The notes below the pieces were generated by a model, which was not told the DNA's origin, searched no databases, and saw only the letters and a program-made list of their open reading frames with translations. Positions 40,928 to 50,007 of a DNA stretch of 64,000 nt are shown in pieces. The stretch is taken from contig CALUMB010000003.1 in assembly GCA_944321645.1 (NCBI GenBank), positions 27,378 through 91,377 on the forward strand. The letters run 5' to 3'. Each line of letters begins with the position of its first letter. Position 1 is the stretch's first letter. Position numbers and translations under genes: made by a program. This DNA comes from an uncultured Prevotella sp. Its GTDB lineage: Bacteria > Bacteroidota > Bacteroidia > Bacteroidales > Bacteroidaceae.

Positions 40928-42655
40928 ATGAATTGCAATAAATTTAAATATGGCATGATGGCGGCCGCAGTGGTACTGGCCGCCTCATGTACCGATTTCG
41001 ACGACTACAACGAGGCATACCAGACGGGATCGCCTGAGAGCCAGAAGACGTTGTGGGAGAACATCAGCGAGCGGGAGGAACTGTCGCAGTTCGCCAGCTT
41101 GCTTGAAAAGGTGGGCTACGACAAAGTGCTTTCCTCGTCGCGCTTCTACACTGTGTTTGCGCCAGAGAACAACACGTTCGACTTCGACACATACAATGCT
41201 ATGGACAGCGCGAACCTCGTAGACCGTTTCGTGAATTGTAATGTGGCTGACTACAACTATGTGGTTTCGGCTCCGAAGGAGCAGCGCGTGGAAGTGTTGA
41301 GCGAGAAGAGGTATGACCTCCAAAATGTAACTGGACTTACGTTTGGCGACAACAACATCCTGTCGGCAAACATCCCCAGTATCAACGGTACCATCCACAT
41401 TACCGATGGAGCGTCTTACTTCGTACCCAATCTTTATGAGTACATCTTCGACCAGGCCGAAGAGGACACGTCCATGTATCAGTACTTCTCGAAGTATGAG
41501 CAGACTTACCTCGACGTAGCGAACAGTGTTGTCGGCCCAATCGACAGCCTGGGGCGCCAGACCTACAGCGACTCTGTGATAATCGTGCGCAACGTAATTT
41601 GCGACGAAACCATTCATGCTGCGCTTGACAACGAGGACAGCATCTACACCATGATCTATCCGACCGACCATGCTTACGATGCCGCCTACAAGCGTATCTC
41701 CTCTTACTTCAACCTTCCATCTACGATGAAGTACTACATCACCACAGCCGATGGAACCGGTGAACCACTTACTTTGTCGGATGAGAACGGCGATTATGAC
41801 AAGGCAGAGCTTTCAGACTCCCTTATTCGCAGGAGCATTGTGAGCAGCTTGGCACTCAGCCATGGCAACAAGTACAACTATTGGCTCGAAGAGACGGGCC
41901 ATGTCTCGATGCACGACCCGAAGCTTCTCGATAGTTTGAGCACGACCGGCCGTGGGCCATTGCTCTCCAATGGCCAGGAAGTCATTGCCCAGACCCTTGG
42001 CGAGCCAGTAAAGGTTTCCAACGGTTATGTGCGGCGTGTAGACTCCCTCGCTTTGCGTTCGTGGGATGTTTGGTGCCCTGAAATCCACGTAGACCTTTCG
42101 CGAGATCGAGGGTATGGTATATCCGTTAGTTCGGCCACAATGAACACACTTACTTTGATTGGGGAGGGAGAAACTACGACTTACCGCTATCTTGACGTTC
42201 GGTCCTCTGGTGAGAATAATTCTACCCTTTACTTCAACATTCCAAATGTCCGTTCGGCTGAATACAATATCTACATTGTGTTCGTGCCTGAATTCAACGC
42301 TCCGTTGGAAGACAGAAGGCCTCTCAAGTTTAATGTCAGCGTATGTTGCAACACTTCAGACGGTGGTAGCGTTACCCTTAGTCCTACGGCAAGTTCCGGC
42401 TTTGCATTCAATAACCTTGCCACTTCGAGTGAGAATCTAAATAAGATTGACACATTCTTTGTTGGTAAAGTTAAGTTCCCGTACTGCTATGCAGGTCTTG
42501 ATGAGGATTGTAGGCCAAACTTAAAGTTTGCTGTAAACCGAAACTTCATGGAGCAGATGATGGGTACTTACACTAATAATTTCCGTATAGCTGATATCAT
42601 CCTCCGTCCGGTTGAATATGATGAGATGTTAAAAAAAGAAGATGAAGCATTATGA
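40928..42655 (+). CDS. Fasciclin (FAS1)-domain lipoprotein, third
   Basis: A 575-residue lipoprotein from the ATG at 40928, chosen because MNCNKFKYGMMAAAVVLAASC is a proper lipoprotein signal (Cys21). The same frame is open upstream (to 40850), but that overlaps the previous gene. FAS1 features are SQFASLLEKVGYDKVLSSSR with FYTVFAPENNTFDF (about 55-90), a GTIHITDGASYFVPN-type closing strand, and a second, weaker module with MIYPTDHAYDAAYKRI (about 240-260). The C-terminal part is beta-rich. Its stop overlaps the next SusC start as ATGA (42652-42655), which argues for translational coupling of this FAS1 lipoprotein with the second SusC. Confidence 0.8.
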   Translation: MNCNKFKYGMMAAAVVLAASCTDFDDYNEAYQTGSPESQKTLWENISEREELSQFASLLEKVGYDKVLSSSRFYTVFAPENNTFDFDTYNAMDSANLVDRFVNCNVADYNYVVSAPKEQRVEVLSEKRYDLQNVTGLTFGDNNILSANIPSINGTIHITDGASYFVPNLYEYIFDQAEEDTSMYQYFSKYEQTYLDVANSVVGPIDSLGRQTYSDSVIIVRNVICDETIHAALDNEDSIYTMIYPTDHAYDAAYKRISSYFNLPSTMKYYITTADGTGEPLTLSDENGDYDKAELSDSLIRRSIVSSLALSHGNKYNYWLEETGHVSMHDPKLLDSLSTTGRGPLLSNGQEVIAQTLGEPVKVSNGYVRRVDSLALRSWDVWCPEIHVDLSRDRGYGISVSSATMNTLTLIGEGETTTYRYLDVRSSGENNSTLYFNIPNVRSAEYNIYIVFVPEFNAPLEDRRPLKFNVSVCCNTSDGGSVTLSPTASSGFAFNNLATSSENLNKIDTFFVGKVKFPYCYAGLDEDCRPNLKFAVNRNFMEQMMGTYTNNFRIADIILRPVEYDEMLKKEDEAL

Positions 42656-45600
42656 GCACCGAAAGATATAATTCCCGTATGTTGCTTCTGCGAAGCGCAT
42701 TCTGCTTTCTGTTAGTTGGCTTGGGTGTGCCGGCCATCGCCCAGGATGATGCCGCCGAAGGCGATTCCACCGAGGCCCGCGCCCCTCAGCCCAAGCCCGA
42801 AAAGTATGAGTTAATGACCGTCAGGGGAACCGTCCTCGACGAGTCAAGTAAGAAACCGTTGGCAGGTATCCAGGTCAAGGCGTTGGCTAACGCCCGCTAT
42901 GCTGCCATGACCGACGAGAAGGGCAACTTCGAGATAAAGGTACCAACCTTTACCACTTCGCTCTATGTCTATGCGCCGGAGTTCTCTTCGCAGCAGGTGG
43001 GCATAGGCGACGGCAAGGAAGAGATAGTCGTTTATATGCTTAGCGATAAGTACCGCCCAATGTACGAGGATGGAACGTCGCTTACTTCTGCCCGCGAGGT
43101 TACCGCCGGCGATGTGGAGAACTACACAATTGACTCGGAAATTGGTGACAAGTTGATGGCCGACGTGCGTACTACGCAGCGTTCCGGTGCTCTCGGCATT
43201 GGTGCTGATATGTATATCCGAGGCATTAGCTCGCTCAATGCCAATGCCCAGCCCCTCATTGTGGTTGACGGTGTGGAGCTTGATATGCAGCGCGAGCGTC
43301 CAATGCTTCACTCCGGCAATTTCTTCAATATGCTCGGCAACATCTCCCCTGCCGACATCGAGAAGGTGACGGTATTGAAGAATGCCACCGCCCTTTATGG
43401 TTCGCGTGGCGGCAATGGCGTAATCTTGATTGAGACCAAGCGCGGTCACAGCATGGCCACACGCATCGACGCCAACATTTCTGTTGGCTTGTCGCTCGTG
43501 CCGAAGCTCCAGACCATGATGGATGCCACACAGTATCGCACTTACGCCACCGAAATGCTCGGCACTGTGCCTGACCTTGATGTCATCTCGTCGGACTTCC
43601 ACTTCCTCAACGACGACCCCAACGGCTACTATTACCACATCTATCACAACAACACCGACTGGCAGGACGAGGTATATGAAAACGCCCTTACCCAGAACTA
43701 CAGCATCAACGTGCAAGGTGGTGATAACATTGGTATGTACAACCTCTCCGTGGGCTATGTCGATGGCGACAACACCATCAAAGGTATCGCATATAATCGC
43801 ATGAACGTGCGTTTCAACACCGACATAAACATTCTGAAGAACCTTTCGACCAAGTTCAACTTGGCGATTTCGAGGATGCAGAACGACGTGCAGAACGACG
43901 GTGTGCCTGCCGACTTCGACTCGGCAACGCCAACCTCCATTTCGTTCCTCTCCTCCATTAAGTCGCCGTTGGTGTCGCCTTACCAATACAACGAGCTTGT
44001 TGGCGGCTTCACCGACCTGCTCAGCGAGGCTGACGACATTTTCAATAAAGTAGATCCGGCCACCTCATTGGCCAACCCTGTGGCCATCTTGAGCCAGGGC
44101 GACGGCAACAACAAGAATTTCCTGGAGAACACCTATTTCCAGGTGATGGTGGAGCCTACGCTTAAGCTTGGGTCTGATTGGTCGATAACTTCTGCCTTCA
44201 GCTATGTGCTCAACCGTAACAATCAGCGCTACTATAGGCCGAACACAGGCGTTCCCGGCTTTACGATAGCCAATGTGGGTACGGTGTACAACGAGTTCTC
44301 TACGTACTATGCCAATGAGAACAACATTCTCAGCAACACCCACGTAGACTACTCTCACATCTTCGGTGCGCATTCTCTTAAGGCGTTCGTCGGTTTCCGC
44401 TACAACTACTTCTCATACGACGGCGATGGCGTGTCGTCGCAGTATAGCAGCCGCCAGGACGACAAGATTGTGTCGCTCTCTTACAGCAACAACGATGTGG
44501 TGACCGGATTCGGTGCCAACGATGTGTGGAAGCAGATACAGTGGTATGGCAACATCGACTACAACTACAAGAACCGCTACTTCCTCACCCTGTCTCTCCT
44601 TGGCGAGGCTAACAGCCGCTTTGGCGAGAATGCCGACGGTCTCGATATGTTCGGTGTGCCATGGCAGATTTATCCGAGCGTTCAGGCCGGTTGGGTGCTG
44701 ACCAACGAGAAGTGGTTCCCGAAGAATGCCGGTGTTGACTACCTGCGTGTCAATGTTGGCTATGATGTCAGCGGCAACGACGACATTTATAGCACAGCAG
44801 CCCGCACGGTGTACTCTGTGGTTAAGTTCAACAACATTGCCGGACTCCAGATAAGCAGCATCGGTAACGACAAGATTAAGAGTGAGACCATGAAGAAGTT
44901 TAACGTAGGACTCGTGGGCAACTTCTTGCACAACCGCCTGTCTCTCGGCTTTGACTACTTCATCCACAACACCAGCGACTTGCTTACGCTTAAGAAGTTC
45001 TCCGACCCAATCGCCGGTATCAACCAGTATTGGACAAACGGTGGCGAGCTTGAAAACACTGGCTTCGAGTTCGTGCTCTCCGGCAAGCCTGTTGTAGCAA
45101 AGGATTGGACTTTTGAGCTTGGTGCCAGCGTAGGCCATTATAAGAATAAGGTTAAGACGCTGCCTGACGGTACGATTTATTCGTCAATATATGGTGACGA
45201 GAACATCATCACCCAGGTTGGAAGCCCTGTCGGACTATTCTACGGCTACGAGACTGCCGGTGTGTTGGCCGACGACGCTGCCGCCCGTGCGGCTGGTCTC
45301 AACGGCGAGTACCTTTATATGGTCGACAACACCGGTGCTAAGCAGGAATTCCATGCAGGCGATATGCACTTCGTTGACCGCAGTGGACCTGATGGCGAGC
45401 CTGACGGCAAGATTGACGAGTACGACCGTACTGTGATTGGCGACCCCAACCCTGACATTTACGGTAACATATTCGCCAACCTTACGTGGAAGGATATAAC
45501 TCTGAGCCTCAACTTCAACTACAGCCTTGGCAACGACGTGTTCAACTACCAGCGCATGATACTCAACTCTGGTAGCAACTTCTACAACCAGCAGGTGGCC

Positions 45601-45939
45601 ATGACCGACCATTGGCGCTATGAAGGCCAAGTGACGGATATGCCGCGCATCGCTTACGGTGACCCCATGGGCAACGCCCGCTTCAGCGACCGCTGGATTG
45701 AGGACGGCAGCTACCTGCGCCTGAAGTCGCTCAAGTTGTCCTACCGTCTGCCGCTTAGCTTCTCATGGCTACAGGGCCTGACAGTATGGGCAGAGGCCAT
45801 CAATCTGGTGACCTTGACCAATTATCTTGGCAATGATCCCGAGTTCAGTGTCGGACGCGGTGCCTTGTATCAAGGTATTGATGTCGGCAACCTTGCCCAG
45901 GGTCGTGCGTTTACTTTCGGATTAAAGATAAATCTATAA
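42652..45939 (+). CDS. SusC/RagA family TonB-linked outer membrane protein (second pair)
   Basis: A 1095-residue TonB-dependent transporter. The signal segment MLLLRSAFCFLLVGLGVPAI ends AQDD. An acidic linker leads to a carboxypeptidase-regulatory-like domain (VRGTVLDESSKKPLAGIQV, KGNFEIKV), then plug (RSGALGIGADMYIRGISSLN, AQPLIVVDGVELD, VTVLKNATALYGSRGGNGVI) and barrel. It ends GRAFTFGLKINL, with Leu in place of the more common terminal Phe. The start overlaps the preceding FAS1 gene by four bases; an alternative Met is at codon 10 (42679). It pairs with the SusD 12 bases downstream. Compared with the first SusC it is diverged throughout, so the two pairs probably take up different ligands or oligomers of different length. 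Confidence 0.95.
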   Translation: MSTERYNSRMLLLRSAFCFLLVGLGVPAIAQDDAAEGDSTEARAPQPKPEKYELMTVRGTVLDESSKKPLAGIQVKALANARYAAMTDEKGNFEIKVPTFTTSLYVYAPEFSSQQVGIGDGKEEIVVYMLSDKYRPMYEDGTSLTSAREVTAGDVENYTIDSEIGDKLMADVRTTQRSGALGIGADMYIRGISSLNANAQPLIVVDGVELDMQRERPMLHSGNFFNMLGNISPADIEKVTVLKNATALYGSRGGNGVILIETKRGHSMATRIDANISVGLSLVPKLQTMMDATQYRTYATEMLGTVPDLDVISSDFHFLNDDPNGYYYHIYHNNTDWQDEVYENALTQNYSINVQGGDNIGMYNLSVGYVDGDNTIKGIAYNRMNVRFNTDINILKNLSTKFNLAISRMQNDVQNDGVPADFDSATPTSISFLSSIKSPLVSPYQYNELVGGFTDLLSEADDIFNKVDPATSLANPVAILSQGDGNNKNFLENTYFQVMVEPTLKLGSDWSITSAFSYVLNRNNQRYYRPNTGVPGFTIANVGTVYNEFSTYYANENNILSNTHVDYSHIFGAHSLKAFVGFRYNYFSYDGDGVSSQYSSRQDDKIVSLSYSNNDVVTGFGANDVWKQIQWYGNIDYNYKNRYFLTLSLLGEANSRFGENADGLDMFGVPWQIYPSVQAGWVLTNEKWFPKNAGVDYLRVNVGYDVSGNDDIYSTAARTVYSVVKFNNIAGLQISSIGNDKIKSETMKKFNVGLVGNFLHNRLSLGFDYFIHNTSDLLTLKKFSDPIAGINQYWTNGGELENTGFEFVLSGKPVVAKDWTFELGASVGHYKNKVKTLPDGTIYSSIYGDENIITQVGSPVGLFYGYETAGVLADDAAARAAGLNGEYLYMVDNTGAKQEFHAGDMHFVDRSGPDGEPDGKIDEYDRTVIGDPNPDIYGNIFANLTWKDITLSLNFNYSLGNDVFNYQRMILNSGSNFYNQQVAMTDHWRYEGQVTDMPRIAYGDPMGNARFSDRWIEDGSYLRLKSLKLSYRLPLSFSWLQGLTVWAEAINLVTLTNYLGNDPEFSVGRGALYQGIDVGNLAQGRAFTFGLKINL

Positions 45940-45951
45940 GCATCAACGATT

Positions 45952-47856
45952 ATGAAGAAAATATTATTTTCAGGTGTCCTTATGTTGGCATTTTTTGCTT
46001 CGTCGTGCAGTGATATGCTCGAAGTCGAAGACCAACGCCATCCTGATATAGGTGGGATAGACCAGGCAGCCGACTCGCTCTTCTATGCTGTGGGCATAAT
46101 CCAGGCCATGCAGCAGGCAGCCGACGCATACGTGCTCCAGAACGAGCTTCGGGGCGATTTGCTCGATGTAACGCAGTATTCGGACAACAACCTGCGCCAG
46201 CTCGCCAATTTCAGTGCCACGGCGGATAATGCCTACGACAGCGCATACGTGTACTATCGCGTGATAAACAACTGCAACTACTATCTCAACTACCGCGACA
46301 CAACCATCTATGACGGTTCGTACAACGTTGCTCGTAGTGAGTATGCAGCTGTGCTCTCTTTCCGTGCTTGGGCTTACCTACAGCTGGTGCGCAACTATGG
46401 GAGCGTCAAGTTTGTGACGAAGCCGTTGGCCTCTATCAGTGATATCGAGGAGGACGACTCGCCAACGCTTGGCATCAATGAGATAGTTCCTCGCCTTGTA
46501 GAGGATGGCAACCAAGCCATGATGAGGTTCAGTGGAACGGAGCTGCCATACGGAACTTACCAAGCCGGTGACTATCTTTCAAACTTCTGCATTCCAATCG
46601 ACCTTATGATTGGCGAATTGTATTTGGAAGCAGGCCAGTTTGAAAAAGCTGCTGACTATTACTACAAATTCCTTTTGCAGTATGAGTTGCGCGCAAGCGA
46701 CCAGATCGCCCAGCTTAATTACGAGCGGCTATACGAGCTTGGCGCTCCGAGCGATTTTGATGAGGAGCAAATGCATACCGCATCGTGGACAAGGGATTGG
46801 AGTACATATAACTTCAGTACTACTTCTACCGGAATCTTGTCTACGCAGGGCATCATAACTCGCCTCACCATGGCCGAGAAGCGCACGCAAGGCGTTACTT
46901 CGTCGCTGCCTCTTCTCTTTGGCTATGACTATTATTCGACAGCCGATGCAGAGGGTACCAATCCCGACAAATATGAGGACTTCTTGCAACTCGTGCCTTC
47001 CAAGGCATATTACGAACTTGCCGACAGCTCTGTGTACTACTACACCTCGTCTACCATTTTGGGAGGCACATATCCCAAGAAGACACTTGCCATTGGCGAC
47101 CAGCGTGGCTATGCCCGTTTAGGCCGGAAGGCAGGTGAACTCACCGTGGCAGATACCAACCGCTACATCACGCTTTACCAGTATCCGCGGGTTGTATTGT
47201 TCCGCGGCACGACGGTATGGCTGCACCTTGCCGAGGCCCTCAACCGTATGGGGCATCCCGATGCTGCTTTCGCCATACTTAAGGATGGCATATCGAGCGA
47301 TTTGCGGGAATACCCTGACAACTATCCTTACGTGACGGAAGAGACACGCGAGTTGCTCTCGACGCGCTATCCGTTCTGTACAGATGAGCTTGCCGTCTCC
47401 ATCTTCGGCGGTAGTGCAGCTTCTGGCGAGAACCGTAACTACGGCATCCACCGCCATGGCTGTGGCGACTCCGGCGGTAGTACCCGTAATGGTAGCTTGG
47501 CTGGCAAGGATTCACCTTACCAGATGTCGAGCGAAGTTGCACGCAAGGTTGCTAAGCTTGAGAAGCTTTTCCCCGAACTTGGCTCTATGGATCCTGCTCT
47601 GGCCGCTACGCCTGAAGACTCGCTGGCCATGCTTGTCAACGCCGTAGAAGACCTGTTGTGCGATGAGTACGCCATGGAGTTTGCCTTCGAGGGAACGCGA
47701 TATGCCGACCTTATGCGTTTGGCTCGCCACAAGAATGCCGCTAGCCCAACTACTTTTGGCGCAAACTTCGGTAGCCGCTGGCTCGCCAACAAGCTTGCCT
47801 TCAAGAACCCGCAGGCTGACTTGGCTAACGGTGAGTGGTATTTGCCAATGCGGTAA
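45952..47856 (+). CDS. RagB/SusD family nutrient-uptake lipoprotein (second pair)
   Basis: A 634-residue SusD-like lipoprotein, partner of the second SusC. Signal MKKILFSGVLMLAFFASSC, Cys19. SusD-type features include IIQAMQQAADAYVLQNELRG near the start, YRVINNCNYYLNYRD and LSFRAWAYLQLVRNYG in the helical repeats, VWLHLAEALNRMGHPDAAFA, and the C-terminal YAMEFAFEGTRYADLMRLAR. It closes the seven-gene operon, with a strong terminator 25 bases after the stop. A Gly/Ser-rich insertion (GGSAASGENRNYGIHRHGC, about residue 485) is a lineage-specific loop near the ligand face in this kind of protein. Confidence 0.94.
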   Translation: MKKILFSGVLMLAFFASSCSDMLEVEDQRHPDIGGIDQAADSLFYAVGIIQAMQQAADAYVLQNELRGDLLDVTQYSDNNLRQLANFSATADNAYDSAYVYYRVINNCNYYLNYRDTTIYDGSYNVARSEYAAVLSFRAWAYLQLVRNYGSVKFVTKPLASISDIEEDDSPTLGINEIVPRLVEDGNQAMMRFSGTELPYGTYQAGDYLSNFCIPIDLMIGELYLEAGQFEKAADYYYKFLLQYELRASDQIAQLNYERLYELGAPSDFDEEQMHTASWTRDWSTYNFSTTSTGILSTQGIITRLTMAEKRTQGVTSSLPLLFGYDYYSTADAEGTNPDKYEDFLQLVPSKAYYELADSSVYYYTSSTILGGTYPKKTLAIGDQRGYARLGRKAGELTVADTNRYITLYQYPRVVLFRGTTVWLHLAEALNRMGHPDAAFAILKDGISSDLREYPDNYPYVTEETRELLSTRYPFCTDELAVSIFGGSAASGENRNYGIHRHGCGDSGGSTRNGSLAGKDSPYQMSSEVARKVAKLEKLFPELGSMDPALAATPEDSLAMLVNAVEDLLCDEYAMEFAFEGTRYADLMRLARHKNAASPTTFGANFGSRWLANKLAFKNPQADLANGEWYLPMR

Positions 47857-47880
47857 ACTACGATTGACGATTTAATGAGA

Positions 47881-47916
47881 AGCGGGAGCGTCGGCAACGG
47901 CGCTCCCGCTTTTTTT
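47881..47916 (+). terminator. Rho-independent terminator of the SusCD operon
   Basis: AGCGGGAGCG pairs perfectly with CGCTCCCGCT around a 10-base loop and is followed by TTTTTT. Confidence 0.95.
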
Positions 47917-47930
47917 GTTCGGGAGTTCAT

Positions 47931-48062
47931 TTTTTTGGAGTACAGGAGTTCGGGAGTTCAGGTTCAGACAATTGCATTGTGACGAAATATTCTGCACTTA
48001 GCATTTGCTCAAAAGCCATTGTCTGAACTCCTGAACTCCCGAACTCCTGTACTCCTAAAAAA
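47931..48062. repeat. Large inverted repeat (arms about 36-38 bp) of GAACTCC-type words
   Basis: The left arm (47937-47972) and right arm (48018-48055) are complementary along their whole length except for a 2-base insertion in the right arm. TTTTTT and AAAAAA extend the pairing outwards. The arms contain short GAACTCCxGAACTCC-type words. The loop is about 45 bases. It lies in the 465-base spacer 47857-48321, which also holds the operon terminator and two promoter-like elements. It looks like a MITE-like or transcript-end hairpin; no transposase was seen. Confidence 0.85.
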
Positions 48063-48099
48063 GACTTCTGAAAATATCCGCCATAATACAAGTCGTTTG

Positions 48100-48131
48100 T
48101 TTGCAAATGGCACTAAATTTTTGTATATTTG
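48100..48131 (+). promoter_or_regulatory. Consensus promoter just after the inverted repeat
   Basis: TTTG (48100-48103), a 20-base spacer and TATATTTG (48124-48131). The predicted start, near 48138, lies about 185 bases before the GH27 ATG and directly at a 58-codon reading frame (48140-48316) that has no recognisable features. Confidence 0.75.
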
Positions 48132-48287
48132 CAAAGCGAATGTACAAGGTGTCTGGGCTGGCAATATGTCAAGTGCCGTGCGAAAAGTATGTGCTCAAAT
48201 TTCTGAACAGCTGCTTAACTTTAATGTTTGCGTACATATATAATAGTTTTCGTACATTTTTGCATGGTGCGTTAAGGCTAATCACGC

Positions 48288-48295
48288 TAACTTTG
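48288..48295 (+). promoter_or_regulatory. Second -7 element TAACTTTG before the GH27 gene
   Basis: An exact -7 match 26 bases before the ATG at 48322. The nearest TTTG (48259-48262) gives a 25-base spacer, longer than usual. Confidence 0.5.
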
Positions 48296-48321
48296 TGGCA
48301 GTGTTACCATATTTAGAATTT

Positions 48322-49995
48322 ATGAAGCCAACAAAAACAATGTTACCAATTTTGGCGATAGCTTTTGTTACCGCCTTTCCAGAACCCGTTGTGGCAGTTG
48401 CAGGCGTTACCGGCACCACTGTCGTAGACCGAGCGGGGAAATCGGCACCTTCTGCCGAGACTGACTTTGCGGTGGAGCCGCCGGTGATGGGGTGGAGTTC
48501 GTGGAACACGTACCACGTGAACATCAGCGACACGCTGATAATGCGCCAGGCAGACGCCATGGTGGCCAAGGGATTGAAAGACGTGGGTTACCGTTATATC
48601 AACATCGACGACGGCTTTTTCGGCTACCGCGACAGCACCGGGCAGATGCACTGCCATCCGCAGCGGTTCCCGCGCGGGATGCGCCCCGTGGCCGACTACA
48701 TCCATTCGCTTGGCTTCAAGGCCGGCATTTATTCCGACGCAGGCAGCCACACTTGCGGCTCGCGCTACGACAACGACGAGAACGGCTTCTGGGCCGGGCT
48801 TTACGGCCACGAGCGGCAGGACGCGAGGCTGTATTTCAAGGATTGGGGCTTCGACTTCATCAAGATAGACTATTGCGGGGCCGGCACGGAGCTTAACCTC
48901 GACGAGCAGTGTCGTTATACCGAGATAAGCGAAGCTTTCAAGGCCGAGGGCTGCGGCGGCGTGGAGATAAACATCTGTCGGTGGGCCTTCCCCGGAACGT
49001 GGGCCAGTGGCATAGCCCGCTCTTGGCGCATCAGCCCCGACATCCGCCCGCGGTGGTCGTCGATAAAGCGCATTATAGACATGAACCTCTACCTCTCGGC
49101 CTATTGCGGCGGCGGACATTACAACGACATGGATATGCTCGAGATAGGCCGCGGGCTGAAGCAAAACGAGGAGGAAGTGCATTTCGGGATGTGGTGCATG
49201 ATGAGTTCGCCGCTCATGATTGGCTGCGACATGACATCGATACCAGAGGCATCGCTTGCGCTCATCAAAAACCCGGAGCTGGTGGCCGTCAACCAAGACC
49301 CGCTCGGGCTGCAGGCCCGCGTGGTGCAGCGCGTGGGAGAGGGGTATGTGCTGGCAAAGGACATCGAGCGGAGGCGCGGCGCGGCCAGGGCCGTTGCGCT
49401 ATACAACCCGTCGGACAGCGCGTGCCATTTTTCCGTTCCGCTCTCGACACTGGAGTTCGAGGGTCGGGTCAAACTGCGCGACCTCGTCCTCCGCGAAAAT
49501 TTGGAGTCGGCGGAGGACAGCATCGTGTGCGACCTGCCAGCCCGCAGCGTCAGGATATTGCGCGTGGAGGGCCGGAAGCGCGTCGAACCAACCGTGTATG
49601 AGGCCGAATGGGCTTACTTGGAGTGTTTCGATGCCTTGGGCAAGGTGAAGCGCCAGGTGCTCTATGCCGCCAACCAGGATGCGTCGGGAGGCATGGTGGT
49701 GTCGTGGCTCGGAGGCCGTAAGGAAAACGCCGCCCGCTGGGATGACGTGTATAGCGCCGAGGGCGGCGACTACGAGATGACGGTGAGCTACGTGCCTGCG
49801 CCCCGCCGCCGCCTCGAAGTGGCGGTGAACGGCACTGCCACGCAGCTGGACGAGCTGGAACAGGAGGGCGGCATGGCCACGGTGACCATCCCCGTGAGGC
49901 TTAAGCCTGGCTTCAACACCGTAGAGATGGGCTATCCCTACGGCTGGACTCCAGACATAGACAAGTTTGAACTTAAAAAGAAACAAACGTTATAA
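48322..49995 (+). CDS. GH27 alpha-galactosidase with C-terminal carbohydrate-binding-like domain
   Basis: A 557-residue exported GH27 enzyme, which releases terminal alpha-linked galactose with retention. Start ATG 48322: an upstream in-frame GTG at 48295 overlaps a -7 element and is unlikely. Visible are the family start PVMGWSSWNTYHVNISDTLI (about 55-73), YINIDDGFF, the nucleophile Asp183 in FDFIKIDYCG, the acid/base Asp240 in SWRISPDIRPRW, and HYNDMDMLEIGRG. A beta-sandwich follows at about 430-555 (EAEWAYLECFDALGKVK, NVGYP-like end MGYPYGWTPDIDKFEL) of CBM35/CBM6 type. The SGNH esterase gene begins 12 bases after its stop, so the two are co-transcribed. In context, removal of galactose side chains from pectin is likely. 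Confidence 0.93.
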   Translation: MKPTKTMLPILAIAFVTAFPEPVVAVAGVTGTTVVDRAGKSAPSAETDFAVEPPVMGWSSWNTYHVNISDTLIMRQADAMVAKGLKDVGYRYINIDDGFFGYRDSTGQMHCHPQRFPRGMRPVADYIHSLGFKAGIYSDAGSHTCGSRYDNDENGFWAGLYGHERQDARLYFKDWGFDFIKIDYCGAGTELNLDEQCRYTEISEAFKAEGCGGVEINICRWAFPGTWASGIARSWRISPDIRPRWSSIKRIIDMNLYLSAYCGGGHYNDMDMLEIGRGLKQNEEEVHFGMWCMMSSPLMIGCDMTSIPEASLALIKNPELVAVNQDPLGLQARVVQRVGEGYVLAKDIERRRGAARAVALYNPSDSACHFSVPLSTLEFEGRVKLRDLVLRENLESAEDSIVCDLPARSVRILRVEGRKRVEPTVYEAEWAYLECFDALGKVKRQVLYAANQDASGGMVVSWLGGRKENAARWDDVYSAEGGDYEMTVSYVPAPRRRLEVAVNGTATQLDELEQEGGMATVTIPVRLKPGFNTVEMGYPYGWTPDIDKFELKKKQTL

Positions 49996-50007
49996 TCAAT
50001 CAAGACT

